NCBI GenBank assembly: GCA_001803235.1
Contig: MHBL01000017.1
Location: 1-37,319, forward strand
DNA: 37,319 nt
Direction of reading: 5' to 3'
From: Lentisphaerae bacterium RIFOXYA12_64_32
GTDB lineage: Bacteria > Verrucomicrobiota > Lentisphaeria > Oligosphaerales > YB12-FULL-65-16
Numbering within the stretch: the stretch's first letter is position 1; each line of letters starts with the position of its first letter. The position numbers and the translations under genes are program-made. The notes beneath the pieces are model-generated. The model saw only the letters and a list, made by a program, of their open reading frames with translations. It ran no database searches and was not told where the DNA came from. This document shows, piece after piece, positions 1 through 8,387 of the stretch.

Positions 1-45
1 GGTCCTCGCGGGCTCAGGAAGCGTCGTGGCCAGTTTCACCTAGGT

Positions 46-86
46 ATGACCGGGCGGTCTGCCGCCCGGGGGCGCTGACGCATTAC
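46..86 (+). repeat. Dispersed palindromic repeat, family R6, copy 1
   Basis: A 41-base stretch built around a GC hairpin (CGGGCGG, four-base loop, CCGCCCG) and ending in GACGCATTAC. It recurs as its reverse complement at 15071-15112 with one extra base and one substitution, seen by direct comparison. The rest of positions 1-135 shows no credible gene. Confidence 0.75.
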
Positions 87-135
87 AATTAATGAGACGG
101 ACGCCCACGTTCGAAGTTCCGTAGTCCCCGCTAGA

Positions 136-260
136 GTGGCGCGGGACCTCCGGGACCGCAGCAGAGTGCCCACGGACCGTCTCGGCCCGATTCCTTCGGC
201 CGGGGCCCGACCGAAGCACCCCGCTTCGGCGCGGGACGCGCCGAGCCACCGCGCGATCGG
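136..260 (+). repeat. Dispersed structured repeat, family R1, copy 1
   Basis: About 120 bases that recur at 31336-31458 in the same orientation with no insertion or deletion (constant offset of 31200) and scattered substitutions. The element begins GTGGCGCGG and ends CCGAGCCAC, so the ends are near inverted copies, and the interior holds several GC-rich dyads. Chance reading frames through it look alike in the two copies, but start codons and codon use do not support a protein. Probably a non-coding short repeat of this genome. Confidence 0.75.
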
Positions 261-414
261 TCGCAGCCCAGTCCGGGAAGTCGCGCCTCTGCACGGCTGC
301 ATCAGACGCGCAGATCGCTTTTTCTTCCCATCCGCCGCGCGGTTTCGGATCTTCCCACGTCTACATGGGTGAAACGCAGAAGGAAAGGAACAACACGGAA
401 GGAGGTGAGCGGCC

Positions 415-1686
415 ATGACGAACTTCAACTACATCGCGATGGACAGCAACGGCCGGGAGCAGAGCGGGACGGTGACCGCCGAAAGCGAGAGCGACGCCAC
501 CACAGCCCTGAAGCGACGCGGACTGTTCCCCACCAGCGTCGCCCCGGTCCCGGGGCAGAACGGCAGTTCGACGCGCGGCCCGGCGCGACGCTTGCCCAGG
601 AACCCGCTGGCCTGGACCCGGTCGCTCAGCGAACCGAAGATCAGCGGCAAATCGCTCTGTCCCCTGACGCGGCAACTCGCGACCCTGCTCAAAGCGGGCA
701 TGCCGCTGATCCGGGCACTGCGCACGCTCATGCGCCAGACCAAGGATCCCGAAGCGCACCGCGTGCTCGCCAGCGTCGCGGAGCAGATCGAGGGCGGCCA
801 GACGCTCTCCGAGGCCCTGGCCATGCACCCGGCGTCGTTCAGCGGTCTTTACGTCAATATGGTGCGGGCGGGCGAGGCATCGGGCGCACTCGAAGAGGTG
901 CTGCTGCGACAGGCCGAGTTCCTCGAAAAACACCGCCGGTTGTGCCGCAAGATCAAGTCCGCGCTGACCTACCCGCTGGTCGTGTGCAGCATTGCGATTC
1001 TCATCACCGCGGGATTGATGATCTTCGTGGTGCCCAAGTTCGCCCAGATCTTTGAGGAAATGCTCAGCGGTCATCCGCTGCCGCTCCTGACTCGCGGCGT
1101 CATCGCCGTCAGTGGCGTCATGCTGCAGCAGGCGCACATCGTGCTCGGCGCGCTGGTCCTTGGAGTCCTCATCTGGCGCGGACTGCGCAAAACGCGGACC
1201 GGCGCATACTGGCTCGACGTGGCCGCCATGCGCCTGCCGCCGTTCGGGTCCCTGGTCACGCTCTCGACCAGCGCACACTTCTGCCAGACCCTCGGCACCC
1301 TGATGCGCTCAGGCGTCGCCGTGCTGCAGGCCCTGGACATCGTGCGCGACACGTCCGGGAACCGCGTCGTGGCTAGGGCCGTCCAGCGCGTCCATGATGC
1401 CGTCAAGGAGGGCGAGACCATGAGTGCGCCGCTGCACGACTCGGGCATCTTCCCTCCCATGCTCGTCGGCATGGTCGAAGTCGGCGAGGAGACCGGGGCG
1501 CTGCCCGAAATGCTCGACCGCGTCGCCGAGTCGTACGAGGAAGAAGTGGACAACGCCGTCGAGGCACTCACCTCGCTCATCGAACCGGCCATGATCGTCT
1601 TCCTGGCCGTGGTGGTCGGGACCATTGTGATCGCACTGTTCATGCCGCTCATCGTCATGATCAGCGCGTTCGGCGGCGGGAATTGA
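415..1686 (+). CDS. gspF: Type II secretion / type IV pilus platform protein, GspF/PilC family
   Basis: The 423-residue protein has the full family length and layout. An N-terminal cytoplasmic segment (NYIAMDSNGREQSGTV) is followed by two T2SSF domains at roughly residues 80-205 and 285-410, each ending in hydrophobic helices. Membrane segments are visible near 183-207 (ending MIFVVPKF), 240-257 and 392-415. Family knowledge: GspF/PilC proteins form the inner-membrane platform that couples the assembly ATPase to pseudopilin polymerisation. The start follows an excellent AAGGAGGTGAG ribosome binding site. No GspE, GspG or prepilin peptidase gene lies downstream, so the rest of the machine must be upstream of the window or elsewhere. 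GspF versus PilC cannot be settled here. Confidence 0.93.
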   Translation: MTNFNYIAMDSNGREQSGTVTAESESDATTALKRRGLFPTSVAPVPGQNGSSTRGPARRLPRNPLAWTRSLSEPKISGKSLCPLTRQLATLLKAGMPLIRALRTLMRQTKDPEAHRVLASVAEQIEGGQTLSEALAMHPASFSGLYVNMVRAGEASGALEEVLLRQAEFLEKHRRLCRKIKSALTYPLVVCSIAILITAGLMIFVVPKFAQIFEEMLSGHPLPLLTRGVIAVSGVMLQQAHIVLGALVLGVLIWRGLRKTRTGAYWLDVAAMRLPPFGSLVTLSTSAHFCQTLGTLMRSGVAVLQALDIVRDTSGNRVVARAVQRVHDAVKEGETMSAPLHDSGIFPPMLVGMVEVGEETGALPEMLDRVAESYEEEVDNAVEALTSLIEPAMIVFLAVVVGTIVIALFMPLIVMISAFGGGN

Positions 1687-1773
1687 ACCCCAATGACACG
1701 CGCAACAATCACCGCAGTGAGGCGGAGTGAACGCCACAGACAAGGACTCCGCCAGTTTGGTCCGTTTGGTCCG

Positions 1774-1803
1774 TTCGCAAAATCGCCGATTTCCCTGTAT
1801 AGT
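1774..1803 (+). promoter_or_regulatory. Probable promoter of the sigma factor gene
   Basis: A TATAGT -10-like box at 1798-1803, preceded directly by TG, lies 38 bases before the sigma factor start. The -35 region is weak (TTCGCA at 1774-1779, 18-base spacer). Just upstream, at 1756-1774, TTTGGTCCG is tandemly repeated, which could be a regulator site. Called from sequence only. Confidence 0.4.
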
Positions 1804-1841
1804 GTTATAGGTGCGCAGCCGCAGCATGGGACGGGCGGATC

Positions 1842-2402
1842 ATGAGCCTCGAACCACAGTGGCGAGAGACCGTAGACCGGGCGCTGGCCGGTGACCGGGA
1901 CGCCTTCGAGGCCCTCATTCGTAAGTACGCGCGTCTCGTCCACGCCCAGGCTTTCATGGTTCTCGGGGACCACTCCGACAGCGAAGATGTGGTCCAGGAA
2001 ACGTTTGTCAAAGCCTACGCCTTCCGCGTGCGGTTACGCGATCCGGACAAGTTTGTGTCGTGGCTCCTGAGCATCGCCAGGAATCTGGCCCGCGATCAGG
2101 TGCGACGCCGCCACCCGGCCGTATCCCTCTCTGAAATGACCCAACCGGACCCGGCCACCGAACCGCTCACCAAACTGGAGTGGCAGCAAGACCGCGACGA
2201 TCATTGGGAACAAGTCGAGCGCGAGTTGGCCGCACTGCCCAGCCGATACCGCGAAGCGCTCGCACTCCGATACATCGAGGGCCTTGACTATGGCGCCATT
2301 GAAAAGAGCATGGGTATCACCGATGGCGCGTTGCGCGGCATCCTGGGTCGCGCACTGGCTGGAATTCGGAAACGGCTCCGCCGACCGGGAGCGCAGGACT
2401 GA
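1842..2402 (+). CDS. RNA polymerase sigma factor, ECF (sigma-70) family
   Basis: 186 residues, normal for an ECF sigma factor. Region 2 spans about residues 18-90, with the SEDVVQETFVKAY core-binding stretch and FVSWLLSIARNLARDQVRRR for -10 recognition. Region 4 spans about 125-180, with LPSRYREALALRYIEGLDY and a helix-turn-helix (AIEKSMGITDGALRGILGRA) that contacts the -35 element. Such factors redirect RNA polymerase when released from a membrane anti-sigma factor. Here the partner starts 19 bases downstream, a classic pair. The ribosome binding site is modest (GGACGGGCGG). The regulon cannot be read from the window. Confidence 0.93.
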   Translation: MSLEPQWRETVDRALAGDRDAFEALIRKYARLVHAQAFMVLGDHSDSEDVVQETFVKAYAFRVRLRDPDKFVSWLLSIARNLARDQVRRRHPAVSLSEMTQPDPATEPLTKLEWQQDRDDHWEQVERELAALPSRYREALALRYIEGLDYGAIEKSMGITDGALRGILGRALAGIRKRLRRPGAQD

Positions 2403-2421
2403 ACGGACATTGAGGCAGACC

Positions 2422-3021
2422 ATGAACATCATTCACACCAACTTCGATCGATGGCTGATCGCCGCGGTGCACGGCGACCTGAGCACGGAAGAACGGCAAC
2501 TCCTGAATGAGCACCTTGTGAACTGCGCCGAATGCCGGCGCCGGTCCGAGGACGAGGCCGCGGTCGAACACGTCCACGCGATCCTGGCCGGACGCCGCGT
2601 GTTCGATCCAGACTTCGAATCGCGAATCGTCCGCGAGTTCCGGGGCCGCACGGCACCCAAGCTTGGGGTACGCGAACTCCTGTGCCGGGCGGCAGGCCTG
2701 CGCGCGGTCCGGATCGGCGTGGCGCTGACAGTCGGTCTGCTGCTCCTGGTGCGCGGCCTGGAACTCGAGGCAGTCAAGGATACGTTCGTTAGCCGGGCGG
2801 GATTGTCCGCGCTCTGGGAGACGGTGCTGCACTCCCCGCAGTACACGGACCTCATCGGGAAAGGGCACGTGCTCGCCAACCATGACGAACTGCTCGCCAC
2901 GGTCCACAAACTGACCACACTCTACGTCGAGACGTTCATGTGGGTCGTCTTACTGGCCGCGGTCGGGCTGGTCGTCCTGGACCTGTACCGGCGCCGAGTC
3001 CGCCAGGACTTGTGCCGGTGA
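2422..3021 (+). CDS. Membrane anti-sigma factor with zinc-finger (zf-HC2) domain
   Basis: The 199-residue reading begins at the ATG at 2422. Upstream in-frame codons overlap the sigma gene and are less likely. The N-terminal domain carries the H-x3-C-x2-C zinc motif (EHLVNCAEC, near residues 31-38) of ECF anti-sigma factors, which clamps the sigma factor in the cytoplasm. Two hydrophobic helices follow: one near residue 100 (IGVALTVGLLLLV) and one near the C-terminus (MWVVLLAAVGLVVLDL). The roughly 50 residues between them would face the periplasm and could sense a signal. Two membrane helices is slightly unusual, as many relatives have one. Co-transcription with the sigma gene is very likely. 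Confidence 0.85.
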   Translation: MNIIHTNFDRWLIAAVHGDLSTEERQLLNEHLVNCAECRRRSEDEAAVEHVHAILAGRRVFDPDFESRIVREFRGRTAPKLGVRELLCRAAGLRAVRIGVALTVGLLLLVRGLELEAVKDTFVSRAGLSALWETVLHSPQYTDLIGKGHVLANHDELLATVHKLTTLYVETFMWVVLLAAVGLVVLDLYRRRVRQDLCR

Positions 3022-3069
3022 GGCCCGGACGCGCTGCCCCAGCCCCTGACGCTGCTGAGTCGCTCACCC

Positions 3070-3159
3070 AAAGTGGTCGGAGCGGCTCGCTCCGACATCC
3101 CCGCGGCTTGCTCAGACATCCCCGCGGGACCGAGACGGTCCCGCCACTCTACCGGAGGG
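3070..3159 (+). repeat. Dispersed double-hairpin repeat, family R2, copy 1
   Basis: The element starts AAAGTGG and ends CCACTCTACCGGAGGG. It contains the hairpin TCGGAGCG-GCT-CGCTCCGA and a second dyad around GGGACCGAGACGGTCCC. A shorter copy lies at 21247-21315. This copy has an internal duplication of about 20 bases (two GACATCCCCGCGG-type units). It occupies the spacer between the anti-sigma gene and the beta-helix gene. Confidence 0.75.
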
Positions 3160-3198
3160 CAGCACCCCCGTGCTATCGCGTCACACCACTCCGCCTTT

Positions 3199-3262
3199 TG
3201 CGCAATCCGGCAACTCTTTTGCGCAATTCGCACTTGCTGCCCGCGGAGACAGGCTCCACATT
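3199..3262 (+). promoter_or_regulatory. Promoter with tandem TGCGCAAT boxes (copy 1)
   Basis: Two TGCGCAAT boxes start at 3199 and 3220, exactly 21 bases apart, each preceded by TTT. They are followed by a -35-like TTGCTG (3234-3239), a 17-base spacer and CACATT (3257-3262), with CC after it. The same arrangement is found at 15596-15660 upstream of the URO-D-like gene. The conserved spacing of two helical turns suggests a regulator bound on one DNA face. The downstream gene starts at 3347. Confidence 0.55.
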
Positions 3263-3346
3263 CCTGATACAACGCAAGGACTGAGTGAGAGGTACGGGCA
3301 TCGCCATCCGCGGTTGACTGAGATCAGCAACAGGAGATCGGCAACA

Positions 3347-6300
3347 GTGACAACCACCCGCATTCGCAACGCCCTGCACGCCGCGGTATTCGCAACGGTC
3401 TTAGCCGGCGCCAGCCACGCGGCCGACTACTACGTTTCACCGGACGGCAACGATGCCAACCCCGGATTGGGCGCCGGCCAAGCCCTGTGCACCATCCAGG
3501 CCGCCGTCGACAAGGCGCAACCCGGCGACACCGTCCTGGTCCGCGGCGGCACGTACCGCGAGACGGTCATCTTCCCGCGCAGCGGTACGGCCGACACGCC
3601 GATTTCAGTCAAGCCGTACAAGAACGAGAAAGTTGTCGTCACCGGGTGCGAACCCGTAACCGGCTGGACGCTGCACGACGCGGCCAAGGGCATCTGGAAA
3701 ACGCCCATGCCCTGGACGCTCGGACTCGGGCGCAATCAGGTCTTCGTCAACGGCGAGGTCATGATCGAGGCACGGCACCCGAACACGCCGGATCCGGACC
3801 TCGGCATGTACGTCTCAGGCCTCAGCCCGCTCTGGCCAACCTTCGCCGAACTCTCGCTGCCCAAGGAAACGATGAAAGAACAGCCCGGCCGCATCGTCGG
3901 CAAGGTCCTGGAAGGTTTCCCGGACGACCACTGGAAAGGCGCGTGCTACTACGGCGTGCACTACGAAGGCTGGAGCGCACAGACCGGCATCATTGAAAGC
4001 TCCAAGTCCGGCGCGATCACCGTGGGAGACCGCACGCGGACATGGTGGTTCGGCCCGGCCTACGGCGGCGGTTACAGCCCAGAGGAAGGCCGCGGCATGA
4101 TCGTCGGACACATGAACGCACTCGATCAGCCCGGCGAGTGGCACTGGCAGGACAACACGCTGTACCTGATCCCGAAGTACGGCCTCGAACCGTTCAACGT
4201 GGAAGCGAAGAAGCGCCAACTCGCGTTCGACCTCAGCGACCGCGAACACATCCGCATCTCCGGGCTGGACATCCACGCCGCGTCGATGCGCCTGCAGGAT
4301 TCTGCGAATTGCGTGGTCGACAACTGCCGCCTCTCGTACATCTCGCATTTCACCCGCTTCTACGACATCGGCCAGATCGAGAACGGCCGCGACACGATCA
4401 AGTCGGGCGACACCGGCATCTTCGTCGGCGGCCACGACAACGCGTTTCTGAACTGCAGCGTGCGGTTCAGCGCCGGCGCCGGGTTCTACCTGCGCGGCTA
4501 CCACCACACCATCCACAACTGCCTGATCGACGAGATCAGCTACACCAGCCATTACCTGAACGCGATCACCGACGCGGTCTCGGACTTCAATGACTACGAG
4601 AACTTCCTCGTCGGCGGGCACGTGATCACGTTCAACACCATGCGCAACGCCGGCCGCCACTTCTTCAACTTCTACGGCAACGGCCCAAGCACCGCGTCGC
4701 GCACGCGCAGTTCCATGGACTACATGGCGACGCTGTTCGCGCACAACCACCTCTACAACGGCATGCTCCAGACCAAGGACGCCGGGTTCCTCACCGGCTA
4801 CTACTGCAGTGGCGGCACCCTCAACGGCCTGAACTCGCAGGTCATCTACAACGTCATGCACGACTCCTACGACTTGGCCGCCATGCGCTGGAACGTACTC
4901 GGCATCGTCTATCTCGACGCGGGGTCCTGCGACGTGGATCTGCATCACAACCTGCTCTGGGCCGCGCCCGGTTCGCTGCAGCGCGGGCTCTGGTACAACA
5001 CCATGTGCGTCGACGTGCACGAGCACGACAACCTCTTCCACCCTGAGTTCGAACGGACCTGTGCGGAACTCACCGCCAAGGACTTCCCTGACGGCAAGCC
5101 GTTCCGCTTCGGGCACGACTTCGATGCCCCGCCGCCCGTGCCGGCCTGGCCGCAACTCGACAAGCTTCCGATCGAAGCCGAAGCCTGCACGGCGCAATCC
5201 GCCGGAATTGCGAAGTCCGCAACCGGCCTGAACGGCATGCAGGACGGCGACTGGTTCTGCCTCGGCAACGTGGACTTCACGCCCGGCTGGCAGTCCATGG
5301 TCATGCGCTTCGCCGGCGACGTGAAGGAGCTGAACACCGATCGCGCCGCGCGCGGCAAGCCTCGCCACCAGAAGGTGACCGACCCGCTGATCATGGAGGC
5401 CGTTACCCGCGACGATGCGGCCCCGACCGTCCGCCAGCAGTGGACGTTCATCCGCAACGTCACCGACGGGAGCTGGATCCGGTTCAACCAGGTGCCGCTG
5501 GGCGACGGCTACCGGCGCTTCCGCGCCATCTACGGCAACGATCAGGCCGAACCGCGCCAGGTCGAAGTGCACCTCGACAGCGTCGACGGCCCGCTGGTCG
5601 GCCAAGTCAGCCTGCCGCAGACGGACGTTTCACGCGGCGGAAATATCCAGATCTACCAGACGGCAACCGGTGAAGTCTCTGTCGATGCAAAAGGCACGCA
5701 CGACATTTTCCTCGTCTTCCGCTCGCCCGACCCGAAACAGAAAGTGGGCGAGTTCGAGTACTTCCGCTTCGAGCAGTACCGCGGCCAGATCGCGCTGCAG
5801 AAAAACGAGGTGAAGTTCGAGCTCCGAGTCGGGGCGAGAGACGGCGACAAGATCGGCGAGTTCTACCCGCGCTGCACGCGGACGGCGGACAACATCAGCA
5901 ATTTCGTCGCTCCGCTCGAGCCGGTCGCCGGGACGCAACCGCTGTTCGTCGTGGTCCGTTCCGCCCTCGCCGTGCCCATTGGCGCCATCGACGCATTCAG
6001 CCTCGAGAAGGCAAGCCAGCCTATCGACTGGTCCCGCGTCGGCGTCCCGCCGCGCAAGCACTGGTGGGGCAAGATGGTCCTGCCCGAACCCACGAACCGG
6101 CCCTGCGCGCGCCCGAACGATAAGTATCCGCACACCAAGGGAGCGGCAGCCGCCAAGACCATCGACCGGCCCCGCGCATTCTTCCAGGCGACGCGCATTC
6201 CGGCGCCGCCCACGCTCGACGGCAAACTCGACGACTGGCCGACTGCGGACGCCGCACGCACCCTTGTCATGGCCGAGTCCTACGACGCGACCTTGACCGC

Positions 6301-7372
6301 CGCGCCACCGAGCCAGGCATGGCTCGCGTACGATGATGCCGCACTCTATATCGCCATGAAGCATCCGGTGAAGAACGCCGCGGCTCTGGCGACATCCTCG
6401 CACGCATGGGGCCAGGAGGACGGTGCGGAGATCGCATTCCAGGACGGCCTCAGCACCAAGCCCGGCGCCATCCTGACCCTGTACGGATTCCCGGACGGCC
6501 ACTTTGTCAGCCAGGACTACGGCGGCGCACCGGCCCAGGCGGTCGCGTTGCTGCAGAAGTCGGTCGCATACAAGGCGACGGTTGCCGCGGACCACTGGTC
6601 CTGCGAATGGCGCATTCCGTTCGAAGCCTGCGGGTTCACACCCGCAACGGCCCCCTTGATCCTGCTCAACCTGGGCGTGAAGAAGACCGCCCCGGACGCC
6701 TGGGTCATCTGGCGCGGCACGGGTGCTGCTACCTACGAGGTGTCCAACGGCGGCGTGCTCGTCTTCTCCGCGGAGTTCGCAGCCCTGCCCATGCCGCCCA
6801 CCGACAAGCTCGAGGTCTGGCTCGACGCCACAGACGCCGCGACCGTCACCAAGGACGAAACCGGCAAGGTATCGCTGTGGAAGGACAAGAGCGGCAAGGG
6901 CCGCGACGCGCACCAGGACAGCCCGGCGAATCGCCCGGGACTTGCGCCGGACGGCCTGAACGGCAAGCCCGCGCTGCGCTTCGACGAGAAGGCCTCAACC
7001 CGGCTCGAACTCCCGGACCTGTCCGACCAGAAGATCACCGCCACCATCTTCGCGGTGTTCAGCAACCCAGTCGAGGGCGCCGAAGTCAATCATGATCCCC
7101 GAATCCTCACCGCCAGCGACGGCAAGGACTTCGACTACATCAGCGGCCTCTGCGCCAGCGTCAAGGGCATGGAGACCGGTGGCCCGCGCCAAGCCGTATT
7201 CGTGCAGGCCGACCGCTGGGCCAAGCAGGTGCATATCGGCTGTTTTTCGCCCGGCTACCAGACGTTCTTCACCGGTCAGATTGCCGAAATCCTCGCCTAC
7301 AGCCGCGAACTCAAACCCGACGAGCAGGAGCGCGTCCGTGCCTACCTCGCGAGCAAGTGGGGTTTGCGGTAG
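3347..7372 (+). CDS. Giant secreted right-handed beta-helix protein with CBM6-, CBM9- and LamG-like modules
   Basis: I chose the GTG at 3347 because an AGGAG site lies ten bases upstream and a signal peptide follows at once (ending GASHA, cleavage before ADYYVSPDGND). The frame is open further upstream into a repeat. The 1341-residue protein has several modules. Residues 26-600 are a parallel beta-helix of the kind seen in pectate lyases and other polysaccharide lyases, opening with DYYVSPDGNDANPG. About 605-795 look like a CBM6-type domain. About 940-1140 are a CBM9/DOMON-like domain (LDGKLDDWP, later CEWRIPFEA). About 1155-1341 are a LamG-like jelly roll (VWLDATDAATV to ASKWGLR). It probably binds and perhaps cleaves an external polysaccharide. 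The substrate and catalytic residues cannot be assigned. Confidence 0.85.
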   Translation: MTTTRIRNALHAAVFATVLAGASHAADYYVSPDGNDANPGLGAGQALCTIQAAVDKAQPGDTVLVRGGTYRETVIFPRSGTADTPISVKPYKNEKVVVTGCEPVTGWTLHDAAKGIWKTPMPWTLGLGRNQVFVNGEVMIEARHPNTPDPDLGMYVSGLSPLWPTFAELSLPKETMKEQPGRIVGKVLEGFPDDHWKGACYYGVHYEGWSAQTGIIESSKSGAITVGDRTRTWWFGPAYGGGYSPEEGRGMIVGHMNALDQPGEWHWQDNTLYLIPKYGLEPFNVEAKKRQLAFDLSDREHIRISGLDIHAASMRLQDSANCVVDNCRLSYISHFTRFYDIGQIENGRDTIKSGDTGIFVGGHDNAFLNCSVRFSAGAGFYLRGYHHTIHNCLIDEISYTSHYLNAITDAVSDFNDYENFLVGGHVITFNTMRNAGRHFFNFYGNGPSTASRTRSSMDYMATLFAHNHLYNGMLQTKDAGFLTGYYCSGGTLNGLNSQVIYNVMHDSYDLAAMRWNVLGIVYLDAGSCDVDLHHNLLWAAPGSLQRGLWYNTMCVDVHEHDNLFHPEFERTCAELTAKDFPDGKPFRFGHDFDAPPPVPAWPQLDKLPIEAEACTAQSAGIAKSATGLNGMQDGDWFCLGNVDFTPGWQSMVMRFAGDVKELNTDRAARGKPRHQKVTDPLIMEAVTRDDAAPTVRQQWTFIRNVTDGSWIRFNQVPLGDGYRRFRAIYGNDQAEPRQVEVHLDSVDGPLVGQVSLPQTDVSRGGNIQIYQTATGEVSVDAKGTHDIFLVFRSPDPKQKVGEFEYFRFEQYRGQIALQKNEVKFELRVGARDGDKIGEFYPRCTRTADNISNFVAPLEPVAGTQPLFVVVRSALAVPIGAIDAFSLEKASQPIDWSRVGVPPRKHWWGKMVLPEPTNRPCARPNDKYPHTKGAAAAKTIDRPRAFFQATRIPAPPTLDGKLDDWPTADAARTLVMAESYDATLTAAPPSQAWLAYDDAALYIAMKHPVKNAAALATSSHAWGQEDGAEIAFQDGLSTKPGAILTLYGFPDGHFVSQDYGGAPAQAVALLQKSVAYKATVAADHWSCEWRIPFEACGFTPATAPLILLNLGVKKTAPDAWVIWRGTGAATYEVSNGGVLVFSAEFAALPMPPTDKLEVWLDATDAATVTKDETGKVSLWKDKSGKGRDAHQDSPANRPGLAPDGLNGKPALRFDEKASTRLELPDLSDQKITATIFAVFSNPVEGAEVNHDPRILTASDGKDFDYISGLCASVKGMETGGPRQAVFVQADRWAKQVHIGCFSPGYQTFFTGQIAEILAYSRELKPDEQERVRAYLASKWGLR

Positions 7373-7449
7373 TCGCGCCCAGCGCGGCCGCTCGAGAAGC
7401 GCGCCCCTAATCGAGCTTCTGGCGTGCGGGGAATGCCAGCGGCAGCGTC

Positions 7450-7508
7450 GGAATCATCGGGATCTTCGATGTCATCGAGCCGAAGATCTCGAAGATTCCG
7501 ATGATCCC
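7450..7508 (+). repeat. Hairpin repeat, family R7, short copy
   Basis: Two 20-base arms (7450-7469 and 7489-7508) pair with two mismatches. The sequence matches the reverse complement of the larger hairpin at 8388-8464, with about 18 internal bases missing. It lies 3' of the beta-helix gene and could also serve as its transcription terminator, though no T-tract follows. Confidence 0.7.
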
Positions 7509-7591
7509 GAATCCCCCCCCGCCGCCGTTCCTGCGCAAGACCAGTGCATTGGCAGGCCCCAGAGACTGGTGCAAAACTTCCCTGTCTTCAC

Positions 7592-7619
7592 TTGTATACT
7601 ATTAAATAAGTGCTATTCT
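7592..7619 (+). promoter_or_regulatory. Probable promoter of the hypothetical gene at 7694
   Basis: An AT-rich island in otherwise GC-rich DNA. TTGTAT (7592-7597), a 16-base spacer and TATTCT (7614-7619), the latter preceded by TGC as in an extended -10. CACTT/AAGTG dyad arms flank the centre. The leader contains a CCGCGG/CCGCGG hairpin at 7630-7650. An alternative -10 is TATACT at 7595-7600. Confidence 0.45.
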
Positions 7620-7693
7620 AGTAGTGATGCCGCGGTTCACCGGGCCGCGGGACTCGCACCCCAGGGCAAAGGCCAGGAAGGAAGAGGTACATC

Positions 7694-8305
7694 ATGCGCA
7701 GGACGAAAAAAGATCCGAAGCCCCAGAACACGTCGCTCGGACTGGCGGACATCGACCAGGAGATCCACATCGCCTCGCTGAAGCGGCAAATCGAGGACAT
7801 GAGCGGCGTGTCATTCACACCGCCCGGCAGACGGCTCGACCCCACACTCGAGGCCGCCTTTCTCGAACGCGTGCTCGCCTTTGAGACGGCACCGCGCGGC
7901 ACGCACTTCGCGGAACTGACCCGGACCGGGGTCGTCATGCCGGGCCCGGATTCGATGACCGACGCGGAAATTGCCGCGAAACTGACCGAGATCGTCACGA
8001 AACTCGCCGAACGCCGCGTGTTCCTGTACAGCACCAACCACCTCAGCGACCGCGAGCTTTACACGCTCCTGGTCACGCGCGTCTTCCACGAGGAAACCAC
8101 ACTCATGCCGCCCGACCCGGACTCCGCCTGCCACCTCGACCTGCTCGGCGGGTGCAGCGATGCGGACACTCGTATCTGGCTCAAGTACTACGCGGACGAC
8201 GAGGAGCGAGACCGGTGGCGGCGTGACTTCCCCGAGGACCCGATCCCCGCGCACGAAGACCCGCCCTACCATCGCGACGCGTCTCTGCCGCAACGGGAGT
8301 ACTGA
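7694..8305 (+). CDS. Conserved-looking hypothetical cytoplasmic protein
   Basis: The 203-residue protein has no signal peptide or membrane helix. The start follows a purine-rich GGAAGGAAGAGG site. It is acidic and rich in charged residues, with a polar, Lys-rich N-terminus, a central helical part (MTDAEIAAKLTEIVTKLAER) and a C-terminal acidic stretch with the cluster HLDLLGGCSDADTRIWLKYY. I do not recognise the family. The well-behaved codon use, ribosome binding site and dedicated promoter argue that it is real. It stands alone, with related hairpin repeats in the spacers on both sides, and converges with the minus-strand operon that follows. No function is assigned. Confidence 0.75.
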   Translation: MRRTKKDPKPQNTSLGLADIDQEIHIASLKRQIEDMSGVSFTPPGRRLDPTLEAAFLERVLAFETAPRGTHFAELTRTGVVMPGPDSMTDAEIAAKLTEIVTKLAERRVFLYSTNHLSDRELYTLLVTRVFHEETTLMPPDPDSACHLDLLGGCSDADTRIWLKYYADDEERDRWRRDFPEDPIPAHEDPPYHRDASLPQREY

Positions 8306-8387
8306 CGGCGCCAGACCATGGATGCTGCCATCCGACGCGACACCGGCAGGGGCAGTCCCCACGCGAGATGGAGTTCCAGCGAGACAC

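Noticed and set aside
136..372. Apparent small protein whose first 40 residues resemble those at 31336-31722
   Set aside because: The similarity follows from the R1 DNA repeat. Downstream sequences differ completely and no ribosome binding site is present.
361..1278. Long minus-strand open frame of 305 codons opposite the GspF gene
   Set aside because: It is antisense to a clear membrane protein, rich in Arg/His/Gln as expected of a high-GC shadow frame, and has no recognisable motif.
3170..3346. Upstream extension of the giant beta-helix gene to the first in-frame ATG
   Set aside because: It would run through the tandem-box promoter and put 59 non-hydrophobic residues before a clear signal peptide. 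The GTG at 3347 has its own ribosome binding site.
3815..5605. Minus-strand open frame of 596 codons opposite the beta-helix gene
   Set aside because: It is a Val/Ala/Arg-rich shadow of the real gene, with no signal peptide, domain or ribosome binding site.
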